A stretch of 33,806 bases of DNA from Rhynchosporium graminicola (Eukaryota > Ascomycota > Leotiomycetes > Helotiales > Ploettnerulaceae): positions 1 to 33,806 of the forward strand of contig FJUW01000096.1 in assembly GCA_900074885.1 (NCBI GenBank), in the 5' to 3' direction. The notes beneath the pieces are model-generated. The model saw only the letters and a program-made list of their open reading frames with translations, was not told where the DNA came from and searched no databases. Position 1 is the first letter of the stretch; each line of letters starts with the position of its first letter. Of the stretch, positions 10,604-23,293 are shown in pieces. The position numbers and the translations under genes were made by a program.

Positions 10604-10820
10604 TATAACGGGTTGTACCCGTTAGTATACTTGACGCCTGAGGCGTCTTCGCTAGTACCTGACGTATTATTATACATATTCTAATACTACTGCTACTAGC
10701 GGCCGCGGTCTTATCTTTTCTTAGAAGAGAGATTCTTATTCCTTCTTTCTTTCTTTAGTTAATTCTTCTTATAATATAAATAAGCTTTTATATTATATAC
10801 TTTATATTCGCTTTATAATA
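10604..10820 (+). repeat. Element B 5' LTR (family 2)
   Basis: 217 bp, start tataacggg (RIP form of TGTGACGGG) and end ataata. Near its start it carries two inverted repeats that survive in most family-2 copies: aacgggttgtacccgtt (10607-10623) and gacgcctgaggcgtc (10633-10647). GCGGCCGC is at 10699-10706. Confidence 0.93.
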
Positions 10821-10839
10821 TTAGAATTAACTTATTTCT

Positions 10840-11215
10840 AATATTCTTAACTAAACGAAGAAGGATCTGCTTTCGAGCAGTAGATAATATATATATTTAA
10901 GAAAGCTAGTACCCTAGCCTTACTATTACTATATAAGTATACTTACGATATAGAGATAGACGCCTCGGATTATATATAGTAGATCCGGCTGCTTTACTTA
11001 CACTTAATATTCTTAATTAAATAAAGGAGGATCTACTTTTAAGTAGTAGATAATACGCGTGCATAAGAAAGGTAGTACTCTGGCTTTACTATTACTATAC
11101 GTATACTTATAATATGAAGACAGACGCCTCGAACTATATATAGTAGATCCGGCTGCTTTACTTACGATACGAAATAGACGCCTCAGATTATATACGATAG
11201 ATCCGGCTATTTATA
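10840..11215 (+). repeat. Tandem repeats in the element B leader
   Basis: The leader contains two copies of a unit with a 166-bp period (from 10840 and from 11006). Each ends in a block of about 43 bp beginning agacgcctc (10958-11000 and 11122-11164), and a third, shorter copy of the block runs from 11176 to about 11215. The leader of C (minus strand, about 25900-26168) has only one long unit plus the extra short block, so the duplication happened in the B lineage. Function is unknown; packaging or translation signals lie in such leaders, but nothing here shows that. Confidence 0.8.
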
Positions 11216-11239
11216 CGATTACTATACGAGTAGTAATTA

Positions 11240-12420
11240 TAACGACGCTAGAATATACGGTTTACGATAGCAGAAGAATAGCCCTCTTAGTAGCTACTAG
11301 ATGCCTTTAAGGTATAAAGATAATAAGTTATTAAGCTAGTAGTATAATAAGTAAGTTCGATAGCTACTTTAGCTAGTAGGATCGAAGATATAGAATAATA
11401 AAACGTATAGCTAGTACTACTAGTAGTACTAACTCTAAATAATACGATATAGTCGATAACTCTAGAGCTAACTATATCTACGAAGTAATATATATCGAAA
11501 CACGAAAAGTTCGATAGTACTAACTTAGCCTTATACTTCTAATTCGAGGGTATCTTATAAGCGAAGCTAGAAATCGATATTATTTTTATTAATAATAAGA
11601 GGGAACGAATATAATACGCGTTTAGCTATCTCTCGGGTAAGGCTACAGGCCGAATTTTCCTATAGGTAAGCTTTACCTAATGATAAGAGTAGTCAATAGT
11701 CGAAGGGCTATTTCGATAGATAGCTATTACTTTTCGCGACTCTTATTATTAATAGAAAGCTATAAGTTAGCTAAATAAGATTAAGTAAGGAACTTATCCT
11801 TTGAACGAATTCCTTAATAATTTCAATTAGCGAAAGATAGGACTAAATAGATATAATTAAGAAGACTTACTTAAAGGCTATTATTACTATTATCTTAGTC
11901 TATAGTATTATTAGTATAAAGGAAGAATAATCGTATGAAGAATGCTATTTATAACTACGTATAGTTAGCGACTAGCTAGCCGAAGTTAAGGAGCTATTAG
12001 CTAAAGTAGATTAATAGAAGTAAATATAAGAGCAGTCTCTTAAGATAGACTAATAAGTAATAGACTCGATAGATTAAGAAGTAACTCTTACTATTACTAT
12101 AGTTATAATAATAAAGAAGTAATCCTAATAAGCGAGCTCTATAGGGATCGAGAGACAGAAAGCAGAATAGCTTTACTTCTACTATAGATAAGATAGATAT
12201 ATAGTTCGTAACTATTATATAAAACTCGCTATAACTAAGAAGAAGAAAAGCTAAGTAGTAATAGCTAAGAAGAAAATAAAGAAGTTAAAGCTAAAGGAAG
12301 TCGAGATAAAAGGATCGAGCTCCGAGTTAGAGAGCTTAGGAAAAGAATAGCTTCTATCTAAAATCGCTAATAGAAGTAAAAGGAAGTTAATTAGATAATA
12401 ATAATAGAAGCTTAGGATTA
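11240..12420 (+). pseudogene. gag: Element B gag with CCHC zinc knuckle, RIP-broken
   Basis: Structural protein of the element. The central Gypsy gag domain is recognisable from about 11501 (KFDSTNLALY) through SGKATGRIF near 11640 to a PLNEFLNNFN block near 11800-11830. A zinc knuckle of the form C-x2-C-x4-H-x4-C lies at 12174-12215; its Cys and His codons now read tat or tac, as RIP of TGT/TGC and CAT gives. The knuckle frame (0 mod 3) differs from that of the capsid-like part (2 mod 3), so a small indel or frame change lies between about 11880 and 11976. A charged Lys/Glu-rich stretch follows (12230-12380). Many TAA/TAG codons. The start codon is not identifiable; boundaries are approximate. 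Confidence 0.78.
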
Positions 12421-14430
12421 GTTTAAAGATACAATAGATAAAGCTCTTTTCTTAGTATTTATAATAATTAATAAAGAGTATTATACTAAGACTCTACTTA
12501 ATACTAAATACCTTTTATATAGTATTATTAATTCTCGCTTTATTACTTATTACTACTTCTAGTATTTCCTTATTTCCTCTATTAAAATAAGTTTATTCAA
12601 AGGAGAAAGAAGTTCTATTATAGAAGTAGTAATTATAGAGATAGATATTAATAAGTATAAGGAAGCTAGAGCTTTCTTCTACGTAGTATTACGCTTAGAA
12701 GACTATAATCTGATTTTAGGATTATTATAATTTAAGGAAAATTATATACGTATAATTGCTTTAAAGTTATAATACTATATTAATATTATTATTATAACCT
12801 TATATAACTAAGTATAAGAGCCGGATTACGAGCTAGATTACTTCGCAGTATTCGTAATAGTATGTAATAAGCTTACTCGAGGATAACTATATAAGAAGAT
12901 ATAGGTATTTATTATAAGTATAATAGATATCTAGAAAGCTTTTATACTAAAGATAAAGATTAACTTAGGAATAAAACTCTCTGATTAGCTATATAAGTAC
13001 TTCGACTTATATAATAATAAGAATATAGATAGATTACTATTATTACGAGATCCCGGGATTAATTATAAGATTAAATTCGAACTATATAATAATAAAGAAC
13101 TTATAATATCTTAAGGCTTTTTATATAATATATCTCGCGATAAACTCTTAGTATTATAGAAGACTCTTTAAAAGCTCCTCGATAAGGGATTTATTTGAGT
13201 TAATAACTCGCTTATTACTACTCTTATCTTATTCGTAAAGAAACTTGAAAGCGAGCTACGATTTTATATTAATTATTATAAGTTAAATCGAATTATAAAG
13301 AAGGATCGATACTTATTACTACTGATCTACGAGACTCTTCGGAATATAGAGAAAGTAAAATAGTTTATAAAACTAGATATTACTATTACTTTCTATAAGA
13401 TATATATTATTACTAGTAATAAATAGAAGATAGCTTTTCGTATAAGATATAGTCTATATAAGTAGCTAGTAACTTCTTTTAAGCTTGCGAATACTCGAAG
13501 TATATTTTAATAATATATTAATTACGCTTTACGCGATTATTTAGACGAATTCTATTCTGCTTATATTAATAATATCCTGATCTATATAGATAGTAACTAC
13601 TACTACTATCGAAAGTAAGTAGCGAAAGTTATAATAAGATTACGTAAAGCTAGTCTATAACTAGATATCGATAAGTATAAATTCGAAGTATAAATAACGA
13701 AATACTTTAAGTTTATAATTAATATAAAAGAGAGTGTTTAAATAGACCTTAAGAAAGTATAAGTAATTCGAGAATAAGAACTTTTAACTTTAGTAAAAGG
13801 AGTATAAAGCTTCTTAGGATTTACGAATTTCTATCGGATATTTATTAAGGATTACTTAACGATTATACTATTACTAATATAGCTTACTTATAAGGACCGG
13901 CTATAATAATAGAATAAAGCCGCAGACGAAGCGTTTAAGAAGTTAAAAGATATATTTATTATTAGACTTACGCTAGTATAATTTAACTCTAACTAAGAAA
14001 TAATACTCGAAATAGACTCTTCTAGATAAGTAGTAAGAGAGGTAATTATATAATTCGATAACGAAGGATACTTACGACTTTATATATTCTTCTCGAAGAA
14101 AAACGCTCTAGCTAAATATAACTATAAAATCTATAATAAAGAAATATTAGTAATTATATATTACCTTAAAGAATAGTAGTACGAATTAAAAAGCATATAA
14201 GAATTCTATATTCGTACTAATCATAAGAACCTCGAGTATTTAATAATAATATAGTAGCTTATAGAGTAGTAAATATAATAATCGCTACTTCTCTCGCAGT
14301 TTAATTATACGATTAGTTATATCCCTAGAAAAGAAAACGAGCGCGTAGATATACTCTTACGACGCGAATAAGATATACTCTATAGTATAGAAGACGAATA
14401 ACTCTAGTACTAGTTAGTCTAATTAATTAA
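12421..14430 (+). pseudogene. pol: Element B pol, first part: protease, RT, RNase H; RIP-broken
   Basis: Protease-like sequence lies at about 12440-12800. RT follows: FVKK near 13215, LRFYIN near 13256, KKDRYLLL near 13300, FIKLD near 13365, and YINN at 13562-13573, where both catalytic Asp codons of the YIDD box have become Asn. RNase H begins with EIDSS near 14008 and runs to about 14390. The frame is cut at 14430 by insertion of C and resumes at 26391 with the linker to integrase. The substitutions at the RT active site mean that repair of the stop codons alone would not give an active enzyme. Confidence 0.88.
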
Positions 14431-14647
14431 TATCACAGGGCGAATGCAAAGTATGCAGTGCAAAAGCTCGTCTGTATTATAAGGAGAATTAACTAAGGAG
14501 AGAAGAGAGGAATAAGGGTTTCCCTTCGAAGAAAAGATAATACCGCGGCCGCTAGTAGCAGTAGTATTAGAACTCGTATGATAATACGTCAGGTACTAGC
14601 CTAAACGCCTTAAGCGTTAAGTATACTAATAGATATAACCAGTTATA
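14431..14647 (-). repeat. Element C 3' LTR (family 2)
   Basis: 217 bp, reverse orientation. On the plus strand it begins tatcacaggg and ends agttata (complement of the mutated TGTGAC start). It keeps GCGGCCGC. A purine tract on the minus strand (14648-14660) precedes it. Confidence 0.92.
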
Positions 14648-14660
14648 TTACCCTCCTCCT

Positions 14661-16630
14661 GTTTCGAGGTTAGGGCTATCGAGTCTATTCTTCTTCTCCT
14701 ACTTATTAAGTGCTATAGTAGTAGTAAAAGCTGCTTCCGGTTCTTATATTAGCTTTATATAACTTATCTATTTAACTAGATACTTCTTTTTCCTTTAGCT
14801 TCCTCTTCGAAAAGATCTCTCTACTAGGATTTCTTCCACTTCGAACTTGTCTTCGTCCGCTACTAGTAGTAGCAGCAGTTATAAGTTATCCTATACTTAG
14901 CTCGGTAATAGGTCAGTAGCAGCTAGGTATAATAGCTATATATGAAAAATATTATATATTCTCGGCGGCGTATCTAAGCAGTAGCTATACGACCCTACTG
15001 CTTCGAGTACTATATACTTAGCTTACTTTATATCGAGTTTCTTCGCAGGTCGATTCGTACGAATATTCTATAAACTTAACTAGACTTTATCTCTGACTTT
15101 AAACTCTCAGGCTTACTAGTAGTAGTAGTTAGTAACCTCTTCTTAAACCTATTACGCTATTACTATTACTATCTATACCTATTCCCTAGTATCTTATAGC
15201 TTCTTTAAGATTATATCCGCTTTTTAAATAAGTAAGTAGTTAGTAGTAGCAGTAGGTTCGTCTTCGATATTTAAATCAACGTATTATACGTAATAACTAT
15301 AGGTCAGAAAGAAAGGGCTTACTTCTATTAATATAGCGTCTTAGTTATTAATTACTACTTCTGCTAATAATAGTATATTAAACTACTCGCCTTATGCGAA
15401 GTCTACGAATATATATAAATATATCTCTAGCCTCTAGTTCATCCTCTCTATAAAGCTATTAGTTTCCGGGTAATAAGCTATAGAAAGGCGTCGCGTAATC
15501 CCTAGTAAAGTATATACTTGTGTTTATAATATTCCGATGAACTATTTCCCTCGGTCGGATATAATTACACGTAGTAATACGTATTATTAATAGTAGACCT
15601 ATATAAACTACTTTATTATAGCTTCTATATTAATCAATAATAGTCTATTATATATAATTCCCTTCCTAAGCTAATTAGTTACTACGATTAAGTTAGTATA
15701 TCTTTTACTTTCTAGAAGATTAATAATAAAATCGATTGAAATTTCTTATTAGATCTAGTCTAGTAGTAGTAGTAGCTTAAGGAATCCTTACCTTTAGTCT
15801 CGCTATATCTTATTCCTTTTATAAACGTTATAGTTCCGAATAAACCTTCTTATATCTTCTGATATCTATAGCTAGAAGAACTATTAACTTATAGTAATAG
15901 CAGTTGAATCTCGTCCTAAGTATCTATATATCTTAGTATTATATATCGCTTAGATTAACTTCGTATATAGTTCTTCGGAATTAGGTACTTATAGCTTGCC
16001 TCGGAATTATAGTTTACTTACTTCTGATAGCGAGTACTCTAATACTAATATTTTTAACTTTAGTATAATAAGAAAGATATGCTACTTATCGCGTATTACT
16101 TTAGCTACTCCCTAGTATATACTATTAGCTTATTCTACTTATAACTAGAGTTCCTTAAGCGGCGTAGAAGTAGTAGTAGTAGTATCGTTATCCGAGGCGG
16201 CTTTATTAACTACTTCAGGTTCTTTAACTTATAGGGATTCGTTCTGTAATCGTGAGGCTTCTTCTTCTTCTTAGCGTCTTCGATCTTATCGTATCGTAAC
16301 CCGAGCTACTACTATTATCCCTTATAGTAGTAGTAGTTCTTATAGTACTTTCGGCTTAATTAGTTAGATTAAATAGTACTAGATTTATTTATTATCTATA
16401 CTATAGAGTATATCTTATTCGCGTCGTAAGAGTATATCTACGCGCTTATTTTCTTTCCCGGGGATATAACTAATTATATAGTTAAACTACGAGAGGAGTC
16501 GCGACTACTATAGTTACTACTCCGTAAGCTACTATACTATTATGAAATACTCGAGGTTCTTATAGTTAGTACGAATATGGAATTCCTATACGCTTTTCAA
16601 TTCGTACTACTACTCCTTAAAGTAACGTAT
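14661..16630 (-). pseudogene. pol: Element C pol, last part: RNase H end and integrase; RIP-broken
   Basis: Read on the minus strand from 16630, it begins with the end of RNase H (homologous to B 14150-14430), then the linker, the integrase zinc-binding region and the catalytic core. The first two catalytic Asp codons are intact: gat at complement 15731-15733 and gac at complement 15554-15556 (SDRGK). The C-terminal tail matches B to the purine tract. It is homologous to B 26391-28090 throughout. Stops are TAA/TAG of RIP type. The 5' end is set by the junction with the Copia LTR at 16631, not by a gene boundary. Confidence 0.85.
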
Positions 16631-17118
16631 TGTTGGATTTGTAACCAGTACCTTAGTCAGTTTACTAGTACCTTGGTTAGTTTTGCCTGCATTAGCATAC
16701 ACACCCTGTACCTTGTCAGTATATAGTCTTAGTACCTGGTTCAGTACCTTGCGCATGTACCTTGTTGTACCTGGCACCTAAACCCTGTACCTTATAAAAA
16801 GCCTGTACCCTGAATACTCTATTAGAGTTACAATAAAGGTTCTCGATAGAGTTCTACTACTCTCTAGTACGTATATCGTACTTCTAGAGGTTTCTACTGA
16901 CGTACTACTGATGTAGTATGATTCTACGGTATACGTGTCTTCTTCTATGGAGTTCTATATTATGTAGTATAGAACATTCTAGAGAGCTCACATAGCTATA
17001 TAAGTAGCTAGAATCTCTCCTATAGTTAGCTCTCTATAAGTAAGAAAAGTAAGTTAAATTAATCACTTATTATTCTGTTATTCTGACCTTTAGCCGATTT
17101 CTACCTTTAATTTTCACA
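16631..17118 (+). repeat. Element E 5' LTR (family 3, copy b)
   Basis: 488 bp, TGTTGGATTTG...TTTTCACA, with intact terminal TG and CA and only mild RIP. Nine GTACC cores occur at 16648, 16668, 16708, 16732, 16744, 16757, 16767, 16787 and 16805, mostly as GTACCTTG or GTACCTGG. It has 11 extra bases (near 16900-16915) that copies a and c lack. Confidence 0.92.
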
Positions 17119-17634
17119 TAGTAGTAATTCCCTTAGTGAAATCAGCTAATCAGACGCTTCCTTCGATCGACCTCGCCTAAACTCGCTTCCGTTACTCCTT
17201 ACCGACAAAGGAGCTTCCTGATCAGGCGTTACTTAGTCGTTTTCAACGACTATTTCGCTTAGAGCTAGCTAGTAAGCTAGCCCCTTTAAGCCCTACTGAT
17301 ATAGCTATAGCGAATCAGACTCGTGGCCCTTGACCCTAAGACGAAGTTGCAGGGAAATCATAACTTATAACCTCTCGAAGCCTTTAGAAGTGGAGACGAC
17401 CTAGTGACCCTAGGTACGAAGGCCAAGATCTTATTCCGGGGTGCCTATAGCTACTGCCGACTTAGTTTAGAAGCTAGGCCTCGTTAAGTAGTAGTATATA
17501 GCTTCTGATTACTATTTAGCTTAGCATATATTACAGGTCGGCTAATATAGGCTACTATTAAGTATAAGAAGCTATCCTCGGAGAGGGTTACTTAATAGTA
17601 GTACTTGAGGCGCTATGAGGTAAAACTGGGCCTA
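17119..17634 (+). other. Element E 5' internal segment, weakly RIP-mutated
   Basis: This follows the Copia 5' LTR and should hold the primer-binding site and the start of gag. It is unlike its surroundings: 17161-17220 is 53% GC with only three TA by hand count. Two plus-strand frames are fairly open, but neither translation is recognisable as a Copia Gag. A perfect 7-bp-stem hairpin occurs in agtcgttttcaacgact. It could be leader plus gag start, or captured low-copy host sequence that largely escaped RIP. It ends at the LTR of F (17635). Confidence 0.5.
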
Positions 17635-18006
17635 TATTATAACCCTTGGCTGCAACAGGTGATATAGCCCTGAGGCTCGGCAGACAGACTAACCTACTTG
17701 GCTAGCTCTGTACTGCATAGAGAAGCTATAGGTAACGTGACGAAAGTCATATGCTAAATCAGCTTATAGTTCCTGAACTAGATAATAATTCAGATGATTC
17801 AGAGAATTCAATAGAACGAAGGTTCTATATATACTAGTATATCTACTTATTAGATAGAAGCTTCGTGCTTAACTTAAATATAATATCTTACTTATACTTA
17901 GTAACTTATAAAGATTACTAGACTTAATCTAGTAATAGCGTCCCTGCTTACCTAACTAACCTCTTTCGTACTCTAGGACGAATACTACGCCTTACTATAC
18001 GTTATA
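17635..18006 (+). repeat. Element F 5' LTR (family 4)
   Basis: 372 bp, start tattataaccc (from TGTTATAACCC) and end cgttata (from CGTTACA). Most differences from the 3' LTR are RIP-type, but at least two are transversions: gtaacgtg against gtcacgtg, and cagag against cagat. Confidence 0.92.
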
Positions 18007-18079
18007 CTTTAAGTACTATACTAATAGGTACTAGCGTATACGTTAGATTAAGTAAGATATATCTATCTTAGGAAGCTCC

Positions 18080-19850
18080 CGGGGAGTACTTACTTTATCG
18101 TTAATATCTAAAAGGATCGATATACTTATTACTCTAGTTAGAGAGATCGATAAGAATATTCGATATAAAAATATTAAAGCCTTTATAGGAGAACGTAATA
18201 AGCTTTAAGGATTTATACTCTAACTCTGACTCTATATTAAATTCAATAGTAACCGCTTTTAGTCCGATACCGAGATAGTCCTTTAGGTAGTTACCCTGCT
18301 CGAAGGTAAAGCTTTGAATTAGATTAAAGGGTTTCTCGAGGACTACCTTATCTATAGTAATAAAGAAAGAGTTATTAACGCTAATAAAGCCGAGTAAACT
18401 ACTATCGATATATTTACTATATAAGACGGATTCCTTAAAGAATTAAAAGCTAATTTTAGAGTTATAAACGAATAGAAGGAGGTAGAAAGAGCTATCGAAG
18501 CTCTACGATAGAAGGGGTTAGCAACTGCTTATACTAGGGACTTTTAGCGCTACTCTACTCGCACTAAATAGGATGATAAAGTACTTATATACGTATACCG
18601 AAAAGGTCTTAAGGACTTCGTTAAAGACGAGCTTATACGCTATAGAGCTAGGGTTACTACCCTTAGCTAACTTATTAAAGCTACGTGCAAAATCGATAAT
18701 AACTAGTATAAACGTAATATAAAGAAGAAAGGGAAAGTTCGACCCTAACTATAGGTAAATAGGCGAAAGAGGATTCAGGAGTAAGGTTAACTACTCTAGT
18801 TATAATAAACGAGATTATAGAGACCCTATAGAACTCGATACTACGTATAGGAAAGAATTATTACTATAGTAGTAAATAAAATATATATAAGATCGTACTT
18901 ATTTTAATTATAGAAAACCAGAATACCTCGTAAGGAACTATAAGAGTAGTTAAAGCGGAGGAAAAAGATCTTAGGGTTACTTACTATAATAAGAACTTAA
19001 CGCTACTATCTAAGGGAGAGGGGGTTATAACGAACTAATAATATTATATACTAGCTATATCTAAGAGGGACTAGAATTAGATAACGACTATATTAATATT
19101 AACTTAGATAATAAGAAGGAACTCCGCGAGGCTATAAATCGACTCGACGTTAAGAACTTAGGACCCGGTTCTAATATACCTTTTAAATATAGCTCTGATA
19201 GATTAGAAATCACTTTTAAAGAAAATATACGACTTCTTATCGCTATAAGTAAGAAGAGTATTAGGAAAGCTCACGCCGAAGCAAAGGAAATCTTCGAAAA
19301 TAGTATAATAGAAGTTATTAAGAAATTACTACTTTATAATAATATAAGGTTAGAAGCTATCTAATATTAGAAGGACTTAGCGGAAGTATACTTAGACTTA
19401 TTAATACGAATTTATTATATACTCTAAGGATATAAGGATATACTAAGCGAAACCGAATAAGGGGTTCGATATAGTTAGTAATACTAAGATACTATTAAAG
19501 AAAATATAGATTATATACTAACTATATAAATAAGACTAGCGGTTTATAGAGGATTACGAGAATAGGCAAAAGACGAACTCCGAAAGGTCGAAAAGAAGGA
19601 TAACGTATTATAGATTAATTACCCGCGATACGCCGCACTTATATAATCGTCCTGCTAAACTAACTTATATAACGTCTATTACGATAGAAAGGAGAACGCC
19701 GACTTTTAGCCTTAGAAATAGATACTAGTATTCTAGCCTATAGAAGATAATAATAATATCTACTATATAGCCCTAGAAGTACTAGAGATATTAAAAAACT
19801 AGGAGGTCTCGGCGATAAAAGGCTATCGACGAGTAACTATAAAGAGCTTA
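18080..19850 (+). pseudogene. gag: Element F gag, RIP-broken
   Basis: N-terminal part of the single gag-pol frame. The Gypsy gag domain is clear: FIGERNKL near 18182, LLEGKALN near 18300, a FLKELK block near 18432, and a KGLKDFVKDELI-like helix near 18603, followed by a basic region (18715-18770). A possible zinc-knuckle remnant lies near 18790-18830, but its spacing cannot be confirmed. A charged region then leads into protease. The start codon is not identifiable. Stops are TAA/TAG throughout. Because gag and pol share the frame, this family would make one polyprotein, unlike family 1. Both boundaries are approximate. Confidence 0.75.
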
Positions 19851-22800
19851 GGAACTTATACGATAAAGAACTTTATATAATAGGAAAGGGATAATAACTA
19901 TTCCTAATAGTCTATTTCAGAGGATAAGCGCTTAGAGCTATAGTAGACTCTAGAGCTATAAGTAATTTTATAGATTATAGGATAGTAGTAAACTATAGGT
20001 TTAGATTAGTTAAGAAGGAGCTCTTATATCGTTTATTCGCGTTAGATAAGGATACTATTAGAAATAAGGATAGATATATAACTCTCTAAACTAATTAGTT
20101 GAATATAAAAATACTAAAAGGATATACTAAAGATATTAAGTTTAATATTATTAACTTAGGCGCTTATAAGTTAGTACTTAGTATACTATAGTTAAAACTC
20201 TATAACCCTACTATCGACTAGTAGAAGAAGCGAATTATAATAAACTATTATTAGTATAGAAGCGACTATAGGGTACTTAAATAAGCAGATAACGACCCGA
20301 AGCGAGACGAGTTATATATAGCTCTCTCGACTAATAAGGACTAAACTTAGGCCTCTATACTAAAGCGAATACTAGTAGTGTATAAGGATTATAAGTAACT
20401 TTTCCGGGAAAGTCCTAAGAATAAGGCCCTTCTATAGTACTAACTATAGGATCACGAGATACCCTTAGAACTAGAAAAGATACCTAGCTTCGGACTAATA
20501 TACTAATAATCCGTAATAGAGTTGAAAACCCTAAAGGAATATATAGATAATAACCTAGCGAAAGGTTTCATATAACTATCTATTTTATTAGCTGCGAGTC
20601 TAATACTCTTCGTTCTGAAGAAAGATAGGAAACTCTGCTTATATATTAACTATTATAATATTAATAGTATTACGATTAAGGATTAGTACTTATTACTCTT
20701 AATAAATAAGCTATACGATCGATTATAAGGAGCTACTATATTCATAACACTAGATATAAGAGGAGTATATAACCTTATATAGATAAAACCCGGCGAAGAA
20801 TAGAAAATAGCGTTCAGAATACGCTATAGCTTATATAAATACTAAGTTATACTATTCGGGCTTACGAACGTACCTACGTTATACTAATAGATAATTAATA
20901 ACTAATTATATAAATACCTCGACGTTTTCGTAGTTACTTACTTAGACGATATACTCATCTACTCTAAGATAAAGACTAAGTATATTTAATATATATATAA
21001 AGTACTTAAGAAACTTAAGAATACTAAGCTACTTCTTAAACTAAAGAAATACGAATTTTACTAGGAAGAAATCTACTTCTTAGGATTTATTATTAGATAA
21101 TATGGAGTCCGAATAGACCCGATTAAGATTAAAGTAATATTTATATAGCTAATACTAAGTAGCGTGAAAGAAGTATAGTCCTTCCTCGGATTCGCGAATT
21201 TCTATAGAAGATTTATTAAGAATTACTCTATAGTAGCTAAAGTACTTATAGATCTTACTAAGAAGAATTAGGACTTTATTTAGATAAACGTAATAGAAGA
21301 AGTATTCCGGATACTAAAAGAATACTTTATTAATATACTTATTCTAGCTACTTATAATCTAACCCTCGAAATAGTAATAAAAACTGACGCTTCGGATTTC
21401 GTACTAGAGGTATACTTAAGCTAGAAGTATAGTAAATAACTATATCTTATCGCGTATTACTCTTAGACGTTTTTACTTATAGAGCTTAACTACGATATAT
21501 ACGATAAGGAATTACTTGCTATAGTAGCTACTTATAAGTAATAGTAATACTATTTAGAAGGAGTAAAGTATATTATCTAGATCTAGACTAACTATAAGAA
21601 TTTAATATTATTTATATTAATAAAAATATTAAATAGAAGATAAGTTAGATAGTTAAAGGAACTCTTAACTCTGAAGTTTAATATTACCTATAGAAAAGGT
21701 AGCGAAAATATAAGAGCCGATACTCTTAGTAGACGATAAGACTACTCGGGAAAACCTACGGAGAGGCCCTGAGCTATCTTTAAAGAGGGAAAGGAAAGAA
21801 TAGAATATAATTATAAACTCCTAGTAATAGTCGTAGTATTAGAAGACGAATACCTCGTAAACTAAATTAAAAACGTATATATAATAGATAAATACGTATA
21901 GCGAGTTACTAGTAAACCTATAAACGACTTTATAATAGATGAAGATAGCCTCCTTAGGTTTAAAGGACTTATATATATCTTAAGTAAACTAAGACGGATA
22001 TTCGTAATAGAGTAATACTTATTACCTATATATAGTTACTAGAGGATTATAAGAACCTTCGAACGGATAGCTAAGGACTATTACTTTCTAGATATAAGAA
22101 AGCAAATAGAGAATATTATCGGAGAATATAATATATATATAAAAAGTAAGTTAAATAGATATGTACTATATAGTCTTCTCAAATCACTAGTAATATCTAC
22201 TAGAGTATAAGAGTCGATTACGTTTGATTTCGTTATTAAACTACTACTATTAAAAGAACTAATAACTAATATAGTATTTAATATTATTTAGATTATTATA
22301 GATCGACTTACTAAATATAGATACTTCGTGCTATATAAGGAAGGAAGTAACGCTAAGGAACTCGCGTATATATTCCTTAAGATAGTAGTAAGCTAGTATA
22401 AGCTACTTAATGAGATTATCTCGGATCGAGATAAGTTATTTACCTTTAAGTTTTGAATATTACTTATAAACTAACTTAGGCTTAATTATAAGATATTAAT
22501 TACGTTCTACCTATAGATAGATAGATAAATAGAATAACTAAATCAATTAATAGAATAGTACTTATATAGCTATATTAATAGGGAATAGAGTAATTAAGTC
22601 GAACTGCTTCCCTTTACTTAGTTTGCATATAATAGCGCTAAGAACGAAACTACCTCGGTTTCCTTATTCTTCGCTAATTATAGCTTCGAACCCGAAGTAT
22701 ACTAATAACTAAGAAAGGACTCTATTAGCGCGTAAGAATCTATAGTCCTAGTATATAAGATATAGGACTTATAATAATAACTATCTAAAGATATTGATTT

Positions 22801-23293
22801 CTCGAACGCGAGAACTGCGAAATATAATAACTAGAAGCGTAATATAGGACTTCCGCTTAAGAGGGAAAATAAAGTATACTTATTATAACGATATATTAAA
22901 ATAAAACGACTAAGTACGAAACTGGATTTCAAGAAACTCGGATTATTCGAAATACTAGAAGAAGTAGAACTTATAAATTTCAGACTATAGCTACTATAGG
23001 GATCTCGACTATACTTTATATTCTATATATTATTACTAGAACCTACTAATAGAGATACGCTCTTAGTAATAGATAAATAACTCTAACCTGAGAACGAACT
23101 AGATATATATAATATAGAGAAATTACTAGATACTCGGATTATAATATAGGGTTAATAGGAATATTTAGTAAAATAGAAAGAGTATAGAGATAAGGAAAAC
23201 TTATAGGAACTTATACGAAACTTAAACTATTCGGATTTACTTCGATAGTTCTAATTAAAAACTTAAGCGACTCTTAGGAAGAGTTATTACTGA
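19851..23293 (+). pseudogene. pol: Element F pol: protease, RT, RNase H, integrase, chromodomain; RIP-broken
   Basis: Protease: VDSRA with Asp-Ser-Arg-Ala at 19946-19957, Gly changed to Arg by RIP. RT: FVLKKDRKL near 20610, KIAFRIRYSLYKY near 20810 and an intact YLDDILIYS at 20939-20965. RNase H: KTDASD near 21375. Integrase: Asp at 22226-22228, Asp at 22424-22426 (SDRDK) and Glu at 22532-22534, all intact. Chromodomain from about 23102 (DIYNIEKLLDTR) to about 23270. The frame closes at TGA 23291-23293, or at an earlier TAA if that was natural. It is disabled by many TAA/TAG codons, although its RT and integrase catalytic residues survive. Confidence 0.9.

Noticed and set aside
17119..17634. 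A structured non-coding RNA or intron in the GC-rich island
   Set aside because: Short perfect hairpins are present, but no known RNA fold, core or conserved boundary could be recognised, and the position fits a Copia leader.
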